DNA of 64,000 nt from Micromonospora halotolerans (GTDB taxonomy: Bacteria > Actinomycetota > Actinomycetes > Mycobacteriales > Micromonosporaceae). The position numbers were made by a program, and so were the translations under genes. How positions within the stretch are numbered: the first letter of the stretch is position 1; each line of letters opens with the position of its first letter. Positions 27,803 through 35,117 of this stretch are shown here, in pieces. The stretch is from positions 3,100,001 to 3,164,000 of the forward strand of contig NZ_CP134876.1 of the NCBI RefSeq assembly GCF_032108445.1. Reading direction: 5' to 3'. The notes below the pieces were generated by a model, which ran no database searches, was not told where the DNA came from, and worked only from the letters and a program-made list of their open reading frames with translations.

Positions 27803-28033
27803 ATGACCGAGCAGCGACCCGTCGTCCAGACGTACTCCGTGGCCGGGATGACCTGCGAACACTGCGTCCGTGCGGTCACCGAGGAGCTGTCCGCCCTGCC
27901 GGGGGTCGAGGAGGTCCGGATCGACCTCGCCGCGGGCACGGCCACGGTCACCAGCGCCGCCCCGCTGCGCATCGATTCCGTCCGCGCCGCCGTCGACGAG
28001 GCGGGTTACGAGCTGGCCTCCGGCGTTGCCTGA
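27803..28033 (+). CDS. Heavy-metal-associated (HMA) domain protein, CopZ-like
   Basis: A 76-residue single HMA domain. The metal-binding motif is GMTCEHC near residue 15, followed by the beta-alpha-beta-beta-alpha-beta pattern of copper chaperones. It should bind Cu(I) or a similar soft metal in the cytoplasm and pass it to a P-type ATPase, but no ATPase gene is in the window. The downstream His-rich membrane protein overlaps its 3' end by eight bases, which makes a two-gene metal unit likely. Confidence 0.9.
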   Translation: MTEQRPVVQTYSVAGMTCEHCVRAVTEELSALPGVEEVRIDLAAGTATVTSAAPLRIDSVRAAVDEAGYELASGVA

Positions 28034-29039
28034 GTCACCGCCCCTCGCCGGCCCCGACACGCCGGCCACCGACGCGTCGGTCACCGACGGGCCGGTCGCC
28101 GGTGCGCCGGCGGCCGGCGGGCCCGTCGAGGTGGACCGGTCGACGCTGCGGCTCGCCCTGGTGGTGGGCGGGCTGGTGCTCGCCGTGCTGCTCGGCTTCG
28201 GTCTCGGCCGGCTCAACCCACCGACGAACCCGACCCGCACCGGGGCGGCGGCGGTGGCCGCGGAGCACAGCCAGGCCCCCGGCACCGGGGCGCACTCGCA
28301 CGGCGGGGCCACCGTCACCCAGGGCGGCGACGCCGACGCGGCCGGACTGTCGATCAGCTCGGCCGGCTACACGCTCGCCCCGTCGAGCGTGGAGTTCGCC
28401 CCGGGCCGGGCGGGTGAGCTGCGGTTCCAGATCAAGGACGAGCGGCGGCGGGCGGTCACCCGGTTCGCCGTCGTGCACGACAAGCCGATGCACCTCATCG
28501 TGGTGCGCCGCGACCTCACCGGTTACCAGCACCTGCACCCGACGATGGCCGCCGACGGCACCTGGTCGGTGCCGCTGACGCTGGCCGAGCCGGGCGCCTG
28601 GCGGGCGTACGCGGACTTCACCGCCGTCGCCGACGACGGCCGGCAGACCGCCGTGATCCTCGGCGCCGACCTGGCCGTGCCCGGCGGCTACGCGCCCCGG
28701 CCGCTGCCCGCCCCGGCGACGTCGACCACGGTCGACGGGTTCACGGTCGGCTACGCGGGCACCCCGGCCGTGGGGCAGTCGGTGCCGCTGCGGTTCCGGG
28801 TCACCGGGTCCGGCGGCGCGGCCGCGCCGCTGCAGCCCTACCTCGGCGCGTACGGCCACCTGGTCGCGCTCCGCGAGGGTGACCTCGGCTACCTGCACGT
28901 GCACCCCGAGCCGGTGCGGGACGGCGACGCGGTGACCTTCTGGCTGACCGCGCCCGGGCCGGGCCGCTACCGGATGTTCCTCGACTTCCAGGTCGGCGGC
29001 GTGGTGCGCACGGCCGCGTTCACCGTGACGGTGGCCTGA
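28026..29039 (+). CDS. Membrane-anchored extracytoplasmic protein with paired His motifs
   Basis: A protein of about 337 residues if it starts at TTG 28026; the start is uncertain, and GTG 28132 is a later choice. One membrane anchor (about 40-60) follows an Asp/Ala/Pro N-terminus. The outside part has two related segments, KPMHLIVVRRDLTGYQHLHP and YGHLVALREGDLGYLHVHP, each with a His near the start and His-x-His or His-x-x-His-Pro at the end. These look like a duplicated metal site. Beta-rich segments recalling FixH/YtkA-like domains lie around them. The HMA protein upstream supports a role in copper or related metal handling. No enzyme activity is suggested. Confidence 0.7.
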   Translation: MPESPPLAGPDTPATDASVTDGPVAGAPAAGGPVEVDRSTLRLALVVGGLVLAVLLGFGLGRLNPPTNPTRTGAAAVAAEHSQAPGTGAHSHGGATVTQGGDADAAGLSISSAGYTLAPSSVEFAPGRAGELRFQIKDERRRAVTRFAVVHDKPMHLIVVRRDLTGYQHLHPTMAADGTWSVPLTLAEPGAWRAYADFTAVADDGRQTAVILGADLAVPGGYAPRPLPAPATSTTVDGFTVGYAGTPAVGQSVPLRFRVTGSGGAAAPLQPYLGAYGHLVALREGDLGYLHVHPEPVRDGDAVTFWLTAPGPGRYRMFLDFQVGGVVRTAAFTVTVA

Positions 29040-29043
29040 GCGG

Positions 29044-29463
29044 TCAGCCCGCCCGGCGGACCGGGCGGCGGGCCAGGTAGCGGAGCAGGTCGCGGATGTG
29101 GTGCTTCTCCTCGGCGGGGACGTTCGGGTCGGCCAGCCGTTCCAGGATCACCCGGACGTCGGCCTCCACCGGGCCGTCCTCGGCACCCCGGCGGCGCGGG
29201 ACGGCGCCGGCGTCGGGCAGGCCCAGCGCGCGGAACGCGGCCGCCACCGGCAGGTCGAGAGCGGCGCAGAAGCCACGCACCTTGGCCAGTTCGGGGTAGT
29301 CCTGCCAGTCGCCGGCCAGCCAGCGGAACACGGTCGACCGCCCCACGCCGGTGTGTGTGGCGAGGTCGGTCACCGTCCAGCCGCGTTCCTCGCGGGCGTC
29401 ATCGATGGCGCGTCGCACGAACCGCGCGAAGGCCATCTGCGGCGAAACCTCTGCGGAGCCCAT
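29044..29463 (-). CDS. XRE-family helix-turn-helix regulator
   Basis: A 139-residue protein from ATG 29463, with an HTH region RGWTVTDLATHTGVGRSTVFRWL at about 25-50. The rest is a helical tail with VEADVRVILERLADPNVPAEEKHHIRDLLRYLARR, a pattern seen in many actinobacterial XRE proteins. A GTG at 29508 would give 15 more residues, but the TAGGCT -10 is only two bases from it, so the shorter form fits better. The gene is convergent with the metal-binding protein and divergent from the small membrane protein. The target is unknown. Confidence 0.78.
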   Translation of the reverse strand: MGSAEVSPQMAFARFVRRAIDDAREERGWTVTDLATHTGVGRSTVFRWLAGDWQDYPELAKVRGFCAALDLPVAAAFRALGLPDAGAVPRRRGAEDGPVEADVRVILERLADPNVPAEEKHHIRDLLRYLARRPVRRAG

Positions 29464-29510
29464 CCCCGGGGTCAGTCCCTTTCCGCCGGAGCACCCGACT
29501 ATGGGCACCG

Positions 29511-29538
29511 AGCCTAGTACGCCCGCACGGATAAGTAA
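29511..29538 (-). promoter_or_regulatory. Candidate promoter of the XRE regulator gene
   Basis: On the minus strand TTACTT (29533-29538) and TAGGCT (29511-29516) are 16 bases apart. Transcription would begin near 29504, about 40 bases before ATG 29463. Confidence 0.4.
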
Positions 29539-29584
29539 CTGACTGATCGGTCGGAAGGTCCCGTGGGCGGGACCGCTGCGGGCA

Positions 29585-29612
29585 TAGACAGTTGTGAGCG
29601 GTCAACTAAACT
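29585..29612 (+). promoter_or_regulatory. Candidate promoter of the small membrane protein gene
   Basis: TAGACA (29585-29590) and TAAACT (29607-29612) are separated by 16 bases, a good match to a vegetative actinobacterial promoter. The leader of about 40 bases carries GAGGAGGAG before ATG 29660. Confidence 0.5.
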
Positions 29613-29659
29613 CGACGGACCCGTTGAGCAGTGAAAGACCGACGACGAGGAGGAGCAGC

Positions 29660-30091
29660 ATGGCCGAGCCGGACCGTCCCGTGCCCCACCGCCCGGGCGC
29701 GATCAGCCTCTTCTTCGTGGCCAAGGCCGGCGTGTTCGCTCTCGGCTTCTGGATCTGGCTGCTGGTGCTGGCGGCGCGCGGCGGCCCGGCGACCGGCGTG
29801 CACCTCATCGCCGCCACCGGAGCGACCACCACGACGCTGGTCGGCGTGGTGCTGGGCGCCCGGCTGGCGCTCCAGCACAGCGCCGCCGTCCGGCACGCCG
29901 AGCTGAAGCGGCTGCTGGTCGACATCTCGTGGAACGCGTTCGCCGCCGCCGGAAACGCCGACGAGTCGGGGAAGGTGGTGCCGTTCCCGACCGGGTCGCC
30001 GGAGGCCGACCGGTCCGTCAACCGGGGGCCCGGCGACCGGGTGCCCGCGTTCGAGAGGGGCGAGCGCAACCGGGCTGACCGCCGCCGCTAG
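29660..30091 (+). CDS. Small two-pass membrane protein of unknown function
   Basis: A 143-residue protein with a strong AGGAGG ribosome site (29648-29653). Two hydrophobic helices (about 14-37 and 45-65) are followed by a polar C-terminus with ELKRLLVDISWNAFAAAG and an Arg/Asp-rich end. I do not recognise a family. Its last four bases, CTAG, are shared with the stop of the converging methyltransferase gene, so the two stop codons overlap and leave no space for a terminator. Confidence 0.7.
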   Translation: MAEPDRPVPHRPGAISLFFVAKAGVFALGFWIWLLVLAARGGPATGVHLIAATGATTTTLVGVVLGARLALQHSAAVRHAELKRLLVDISWNAFAAAGNADESGKVVPFPTGSPEADRSVNRGPGDRVPAFERGERNRADRRR

Positions 30092-31236
30092 CGGCGGTCG
30101 GCGAGCAGCGTCTCCAGCCGGGGCGTGACACCCCACTGGTCGACGAGCTGGCGATATTCGGCGCGCTGGTCCCCGGTCGGCGCGCTCCCGGTGCGCCGGG
30201 CCCGGATGAGCAGGTTGCGCGGGGTGTGCCGGGAGTCGACGAACTCCACCACCTCGGCGCGGTAGCCGTGCAGCCGGAGCAGGCCGGCGCGCAGCGCGTC
30301 GGTCAGCACGTCGGCGAACCGCTCGCGCAGGATGCCCTGCCGGGTGAGCAGCTCGTAGGGCGCCGGCGCGGGGCGGGCCCGGAGCTGGGCGGCCACGTCG
30401 TGGTGGCAGCACGGCGCGGCGAGCACCCAGCGGGCCTCCCAGCGCAGCGCGCGGGCCAGCGCCTCGTCGGTCGCCGTGTCGCAGGCGTGCAGCGCCAGCA
30501 CCAGATCCGGGGCGGGCTCCACCTGCGCGTCGGCGATGGTGCCGGCCACGAAACTCACCCGGTCGGTCCAGCCCAGCCGCTCGGCCAGCTCGGTGTTGCG
30601 CCGGCGCTGGTCCTCGCGGACGTCCACCCCGACCAGCGTCACGTCCAACCCCCGCTGGGTCAGGTAGCGGTGCGCCGCGAAGGTCAGGTAGGCGTTGCCG
30701 CAGCCCAGGTCGACCACGCGCAGCGGCCCGGTGAGGTCGTCCGGCAGGGTGGCCGCCAGCGCCCGGAGGAACGCGTCCACCTGCCGCCGCTTGGCCGCCG
30801 AGCCGCCGATCTCGGCGAAGATCGGGTCGCCCGGGTCGAGCAGCCAGTCCTTGGCCCGGTCGTGGCCGCCCGGCTCCGGCGCCGGCCGGCTCGCCGCCGC
30901 CCGGTGCACCTGCGCCTCGCCCGACTTGGTCACCCGCAGCTGGAGCGTGCTGTCCGCGGTCTCCACGTGCCAGTTGCCGAAGGGCTCGGCCAGCAGCGCG
31001 TCGACCGCCACGTCGGCCTCCGCGCCCGGTGCCACGTTCCGGGTGTACGGCCGGGCCCCGTCGGAGGTCGAGATCTGGAGCCGCGGGCCGCCCTTGAGGG
31101 TGACCGGACGCAGCTCGGCGCGGACCACCGAGGGGCGCTGGCCACGGCGACGCCCGGCGGCGACCGCCCGGGTCAGGGCGGGGTCGAGCAGCAGTGCCCG
31201 CACCTCGCTCAGCGCGGCGTCCAGCGGTTCCGGCAT
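30088..31236 (-). CDS. SAM-dependent methyltransferase (Methyltransf_32-like)
   Basis: A 382-residue protein starting at ATG 31236, with GAGGAAGAGG upstream. The N-terminal 170 residues are an unassigned domain. A Rossmann methyltransferase core follows with VVDLGCGNAYLTFAAH (SAM loop), VGVDVRED, LALHACDTATDEAL and APCCHHD. The HACxTATD and PCCH motifs are those of the Methyltransf_32 group, whose relatives modify RNA. The substrate is unknown. The upstream gap holds a hairpin belonging to the helicase gene. Confidence 0.82.
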   Translation of the reverse strand: MPEPLDAALSEVRALLLDPALTRAVAAGRRRGQRPSVVRAELRPVTLKGGPRLQISTSDGARPYTRNVAPGAEADVAVDALLAEPFGNWHVETADSTLQLRVTKSGEAQVHRAAASRPAPEPGGHDRAKDWLLDPGDPIFAEIGGSAAKRRQVDAFLRALAATLPDDLTGPLRVVDLGCGNAYLTFAAHRYLTQRGLDVTLVGVDVREDQRRRNTELAERLGWTDRVSFVAGTIADAQVEPAPDLVLALHACDTATDEALARALRWEARWVLAAPCCHHDVAAQLRARPAPAPYELLTRQGILRERFADVLTDALRAGLLRLHGYRAEVVEFVDSRHTPRNLLIRARRTGSAPTGDQRAEYRQLVDQWGVTPRLETLLADRR

Positions 31237-31284
31237 GGTGTCCTCTTCCTCGACGGGTTCGGCCACAACGGCCGGGTGAACGGG

Positions 31285-31323
31285 GACGTCCCCCGCACCG
31301 GATGAACCGGTACGGGGGACGTC
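31285..31323 (-). terminator. Terminator after the DEAD-box helicase gene
   Basis: A 17-bp stem with one mismatch (31285-31301 with 31307-31323) and a five-base loop, ATGAA. It lies 13 bases after the helicase stop on the minus strand and separates that gene from the methyltransferase gene in the same direction. Confidence 0.7.
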
Positions 31324-31336
31324 GATGCCTGACGGG

Positions 31337-33016
31337 TCAGTCGGCGGTCGCCTCGGCAGGCGTACCGGTGCCACCGCCACCGCCACCACGGCGGCGCCGG
31401 CGGCGGCGCGGCTTGGCGGCCGAGTCGCCCTCGACGGCCGCGGCGGCCGGCTCGGCGCCACCCTCGGCGGAGATCACCGCGGTGGGCTCGCCGGCGACCG
31501 CCTCGCCGGCGCGGCGGCGCCGGCGGCGACGCGGGGTGCGGGTGCCCTCCTCGGCGGACGCCTCGGTGGGCGCGCTCTCAGCGGGGGCGTCGCTGTCGTC
31601 GCCGCGACCCCGGCGGCGCTCCCGGCTCCGGCCGTCGCCCCGGCTCTCGCCCCGGCTCTCGCCCCGAGCGTCGCCGCGCCGCGAGCCGCGCTCGCCGCGC
31701 CGCGACCGGCCACCGCCCAGGTCCTCCTCGGCCTCGGCCGACAGGCCGGCGCGGGTGCGCTCGGCGGTCGGCAGCGTGCCGCTGACGTCCCGGGAGATGT
31801 CCAGGTCGGTGTAGAGGTGCGCGGAGGTGTGGTAGGTCTCCGGCGGCTCGGGCATGTCGAGCCCGAGGGTCTTGTCGATGATCCGCCAGCGGGGCATGTC
31901 GTCCCAGTCGACGAAGGTCACCGCGACACCGGACGCCCCGGCCCGGCCGGTGCGGCCGATTCGGTGGGTGTAGGTGTCCTGGTCCTCGGGGCAGTCGTAG
32001 TTGATCACGTGGGTGACGCCGGTGACGTCGAGCCCGCGGGCCGCCACGTCGGTGGCGACCAGGATGTCGATCTTGCCGGCCCGGAACGCCCGCAGCGCCC
32101 GCTCCCGCGCGCCCTGACCCAGGTCACCGTGGACGGCGGCGACCGCGAAACCGCGGAAGTCGAGGTCCTCGGCCACCCGGTCGGCGGCCCGCTTCGTGCG
32201 GGTGAAGATCATGGTCAGCCCGCGGCCCTCCGCCTGGAGGATGCGCGCCACGATCTCGACCTTGTTCATCGAGTGGGTGCGGTAGACCAGCTGCTGGGTC
32301 TGCGGCGACGGGCCGGTCTCGGCGGTGTGCCCGGCGTGGATCGTCACCGGCCGGCGCAGGAAGCGCCGGGACAGCGCGACGATCGGGTCCGGCATGGTGG
32401 CCGAGAAGAGCATGGTCTGCCGGTCCTCCGGCAGCATCGCCAGGATCTTCTCGACGTCGTCCAGGAAGCCCAGGTCGAGCATCCGGTCGGCCTCGTCGAG
32501 CACCAGCGCGTGCACCCGGTCCAGCCGGAGGTGCTTCTGCTTGGCCAGGTCCAGCAGCCGGCCGGGGGTGCCGACCAGGATCTCGACGCCCTTGCGCAGC
32601 GCGTCGATCTGCGGCTCGTACGCGACGCCGCCGTAGATCGGCAGCACCCGGACGCCCCGGGTGCGGCCCGCGGCGTCGAGGTCCTTGGCGACCTGCAGGC
32701 CCAGCTCACGGGTGGGGACGACGACCAGCGCCTGCGGCACGCCGTCGCTGCCCTCGGAGGGCGCGAAGACGCGCTCCAGCAGCGGGATGCCGAAGCCGAG
32801 GGTCTTGCCGGTGCCGGTCGGCGCCTGGCCGATCAGGTCGACGCCGCGCAGCCCGATCGGCAGCGCGTACTCCTGGATGGCGAAGGCGCGGGTGATGCCG
32901 GCGGCGGCCAGCGCCTCGACGGTCTCCTGTCGGGCGCCGAGTTCGGCGAAGGTGGGAGCCTCCGGACGGACCGGAGCGGTGGGGGCCAGTTCGTGGCCCT
33001 GAATCTGCTCGCTCAT
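31337..33016 (-). CDS. DEAD-box RNA helicase
   Basis: A 559-residue RhlE-type helicase. Motifs in order: FAIQEYALPI (Q motif), APTGTGKT, PTRELGLQ, TPGRLL, DEAD in LVLDEADRMLDLG, SAT, FTRTKRAAD, TDVAARGLD and HRIGRTGRAG. From about residue 400 the tail is Arg/Gly/Glu-rich and ends with two poly-Arg blocks, suited to binding RNA. It should unwind structured RNA in ribosome assembly or mRNA turnover. A long leader (up to about 180 bases if the TAGGAT at 33193-33198 is the -10) precedes ATG 33016. It corresponds by position to M. tuberculosis Rv3211. Confidence 0.93.
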   Translation of the reverse strand: MSEQIQGHELAPTAPVRPEAPTFAELGARQETVEALAAAGITRAFAIQEYALPIGLRGVDLIGQAPTGTGKTLGFGIPLLERVFAPSEGSDGVPQALVVVPTRELGLQVAKDLDAAGRTRGVRVLPIYGGVAYEPQIDALRKGVEILVGTPGRLLDLAKQKHLRLDRVHALVLDEADRMLDLGFLDDVEKILAMLPEDRQTMLFSATMPDPIVALSRRFLRRPVTIHAGHTAETGPSPQTQQLVYRTHSMNKVEIVARILQAEGRGLTMIFTRTKRAADRVAEDLDFRGFAVAAVHGDLGQGARERALRAFRAGKIDILVATDVAARGLDVTGVTHVINYDCPEDQDTYTHRIGRTGRAGASGVAVTFVDWDDMPRWRIIDKTLGLDMPEPPETYHTSAHLYTDLDISRDVSGTLPTAERTRAGLSAEAEEDLGGGRSRRGERGSRRGDARGESRGESRGDGRSRERRRGRGDDSDAPAESAPTEASAEEGTRTPRRRRRRRAGEAVAGEPTAVISAEGGAEPAAAAVEGDSAAKPRRRRRRRGGGGGGTGTPAEATAD

Positions 33017-33313
33017 ATGGATTTGGGGGTGCCCTCTCGTGGTGCGCCCCGTCATGTCCTCAGGGCGCGAACGGTATGGCGCGGGCCACACGGTCGGCGG
33101 CGGTTACGCCGAGCCGGACCGGGCCGCACGCGCGCCGGGGGCCGGTGCTGATCAGCTGAGCTGAACGAATCGGTGCCCACGGCAACTGTCTCATCCTACC
33201 TGAACTGCCCCGGAGCCGTCCTGATTCCGGGTGACGGCACCGCGCCCGGGGGTGACCGGTGTGACCTGAGTCACTGAAAAGGCTCTCTTGCGCGCGGGCG
33301 GTAGCCTGCGCTC
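33017..33313. other. Divergent region between helicase and ferritin-like protein genes
   Basis: This gap of 297 bases holds a possible helicase promoter (TAGGAT on the minus strand, 33193-33198) and a leaderless-type promoter for the rightward gene. I see no gene, hairpin terminator or RNA motif in the remainder. Confidence 0.4.
33302..33307 (+). promoter_or_regulatory. Leaderless-type -10 (TAGCCT)
   Basis: TAGCCT ends six bases before GTG 33314, with no SD. The same hexamer and the following GCGCTC are repeated before the DUF2252 gene at 53867. Confidence 0.55.
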
Positions 33314-33955
33314 GTGTCCGCCCCCGACCCCGCCCTGGTCGACCTGCTCGGCCTCGTCGCCTACGGCGAACTGCTCGCCTTCGATCGGCTGGCCGCCGAC
33401 GCCCGCCTCGCCCCCGACCTGCGCCGCCGGGCCGCGCTGAGCGAGATGGCCGCCGCCGAGATCGCGCACTACCGGTGGATCGCCGACCGGATCACCGTGC
33501 TCGGCGTGACCCCCGACGAGGCCATGGCGCCCTACGTCGAGGCGTTGCAGGCCTACCACGACTCGACCGAGCCGAAGGACTGGCCGGAGGCGGTGACCAA
33601 GGCGTACGTGGGCGACGCCATCAGCGACGACTTCCTGCGCGGGATCGCCGACGGCCTCGACGGACCGGACCGGCGGCTGATCCTCGACGTGCTGCACGAC
33701 TCGCGGTACGCCGAGTTCGCCGCCGCCGAGATCCGGGCCGCCATCGAGGCCGAACCCCGGGTGGCCGACCGGCTCTCCATGTGGGCCCGGCGGCTGGTCG
33801 GCGAGGCGCTCTCCCAGGCGGGCCGGGTCGCCGCCGCCGACCGGGGCGCGCTCACCGCGCTGATCTCTCGGGAGGGCGTGGACGTGCCGGCGCTGTTCCG
33901 CCGGCTGACCGACGCGCACACCGCGCGGATGACCGCCGCGGGGTTGAACAACTGA
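33314..33955 (+). CDS. Ferritin-like fold protein
   Basis: A 213-residue all-helical protein. Candidate metal ligands are Glu in LVAYGELLAF, Glu and His in MAAAEIAHYRW (the ExxH motif), Asp in VGDAISDDF and Glu residues in EFAAAEIRA. This fits a ferritin-like four-helix bundle related to the MiaE-type group. The catalytic role is unknown. The gene lies between the DEAD helicase and DUF3107 genes, matching the place of Rv3210c, which supports orthology. Confidence 0.8.
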   Translation: MSAPDPALVDLLGLVAYGELLAFDRLAADARLAPDLRRRAALSEMAAAEIAHYRWIADRITVLGVTPDEAMAPYVEALQAYHDSTEPKDWPEAVTKAYVGDAISDDFLRGIADGLDGPDRRLILDVLHDSRYAEFAAAEIRAAIEAEPRVADRLSMWARRLVGEALSQAGRVAAADRGALTALISREGVDVPALFRRLTDAHTARMTAAGLNN

Positions 33956-34036
33956 ACGCCGGGCGCCGCCGTGACGGGCTTCCCGCCACGGCGGGCCGGC
34001 CGGGGATGGCAGCCCGCGAGGGCGGGCCGACCGGTA

Positions 34037-34264
34037 TCAGCGGACGGTGAACCCGACCGCGCGGGGCGAGGCCTCCGCGATCTCGACGTAGGCGACCTTC
34101 GTGACCGGCACGATGACCCGCCGGCCCTTCTCGTCGGTCAGGGAGAGGGTGCCCTCACCCTTGGCGACGGCGTCGGTCACGATCTGCTCGATCTCGGCCG
34201 GCGACTGCGCGCTCTCCAGGACCAGCTCCCGCGGCGCGTACTGCACGCCGATCTTGACCTCCAC
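34037..34264 (-). CDS. DUF3107 protein
   Basis: A 75-residue acidic/basic protein beginning VEVKIGVQYAPRELVLES. This is the compact DUF3107 pattern, related to TB9.4 (Rv3208A) of M. tuberculosis. GAGGAGG precedes the GTG start by seven bases. The function is unknown; conservation across actinobacteria and the fixed neighbourhood argue for a housekeeping role. Confidence 0.88.
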   Translation of the reverse strand: MEVKIGVQYAPRELVLESAQSPAEIEQIVTDAVAKGEGTLSLTDEKGRRVIVPVTKVAYVEIAEASPRAVGFTVR

Positions 34265-34329
34265 TGTGCCTCCTCAACTGGGGCGAAAAAGCCACCGTGG
34301 GAAGGCTATCCGATCTGGCGGCCCGATGT

Positions 34330-34968
34330 TCAGGCTGACTCACCTTGCAGCGGGAAGCTGGCGATGCCCCGCCAGGACAGGGCCGCGACCAGCGCCTCGG
34401 CCTCCGCCTTGGGCACCTGGCGACCGCCGGCCAGCCAGAACTGGGCCGCGGTCTCGGCGGCGCCGACCAGGCCGGAGGCGAGCAGCTCGGCGTGGGCACG
34501 GCTCACCCCGGTGTCCGAGATGATGGTGTCGGTGATCGCCGCGATGCAGCCCTGCTCGACCCGCTCCACCCGCTGCCGCACGGCCGGGTCGTTGCGCAGG
34601 TCCGACTCGAAGACCAGACGGAACGCCTCGCTCTCGTGGTCGACGAAGTCGAAGTACGCGCGCACCGAGGCGCCGACCCGCTCCTTGTTGTCGTTGGTGC
34701 CGCGCATGGCGTCGTGCACCTTCGCCACGATGGCGTCGCAGTGCGTGTCCAGCAGCGCCAGGTAGAGCTCCATCTTGCCGGGGAAGTGCTGGTAGAGCAC
34801 GGGCTTGGAGACACCCGCCCGCTCGGCGATGTCGTCCATCGCGGCGGCGTGGTAGCCCTGCGCGACGAACACCTCCTGGGCGGCGGCGAGCAGCTGCTTG
34901 CGCCGCGCCGAGCGGGGCAGGCGGGTGGGCCGGCCGGCGGTCTGCGCACCGTTCCCCACAGCGGTCAT
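34330..34968 (-). CDS. TetR-family transcriptional regulator
   Basis: A 212-residue regulator starting at ATG 34968 behind GGAGG. The HTH is at about 25-70: QLLAAAQEVFVAQGYHAAAMDDIAERAGVSKPVLYQHF, split here by helix 1 and the recognition helix with its SKPVLYQHF end. The C-terminal ligand domain has no diagnostic motif. It is the likely orthologue of Rv3208. A palindrome directly upstream of its own -10 suggests autoregulation and perhaps control of the divergent disordered-protein gene. Confidence 0.9.
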   Translation of the reverse strand: MTAVGNGAQTAGRPTRLPRSARRKQLLAAAQEVFVAQGYHAAAMDDIAERAGVSKPVLYQHFPGKMELYLALLDTHCDAIVAKVHDAMRGTNDNKERVGASVRAYFDFVDHESEAFRLVFESDLRNDPAVRQRVERVEQGCIAAITDTIISDTGVSRAHAELLASGLVGAAETAAQFWLAGGRQVPKAEAEALVAALSWRGIASFPLQGESA

Positions 34969-35002
34969 GGGAACCTCCGAGTTTCTGTGTACGAGCCGGC
35001 AC

Positions 35003-35028
35003 TTATCACCCGAACCGGTCCGGGTTCG
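35003..35028 (-). promoter_or_regulatory. Candidate TetR operator and promoter
   Basis: CGAACC-GGTCCG-GGTTCG (35011-35028) is an 18-bp inverted repeat with perfect six-base arms. It sits directly upstream of GATAAG (minus strand, 35003-35008), a good -10 for the regulator gene, so a bound protein would cover the promoter spacer. The direct repeat ACTTATCRCC occurs at 35001 and again at 35061. Confidence 0.45.
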
Positions 35029-35062
35029 TGAACCCGTCGCGGAATTGGCCCGCCGCTGTAAC

Positions 35063-35091
35063 TTATCGCCACTGTCACCACACGGTAGCCT
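35063..35091 (+). promoter_or_regulatory. Candidate promoter of the large disordered protein gene
   Basis: TTATCG (35063-35068) and TAGCCT (35086-35091) are 17 bases apart. A leader of about 20 bases follows with AAGGAG six bases before GTG 35118. The -35 overlaps the second ACTTATC repeat. Confidence 0.45.
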
Positions 35092-35117
35092 CAGCGGGGG
35101 CGACCAAGGAGCGCGCG

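Noticed and set aside
23650..27972. Open frame of over 1400 codons antisense to the BTAD and RecQ genes
   Set aside because: Composition is that of a shadow frame; both sense genes have intact domain motifs and good starts.
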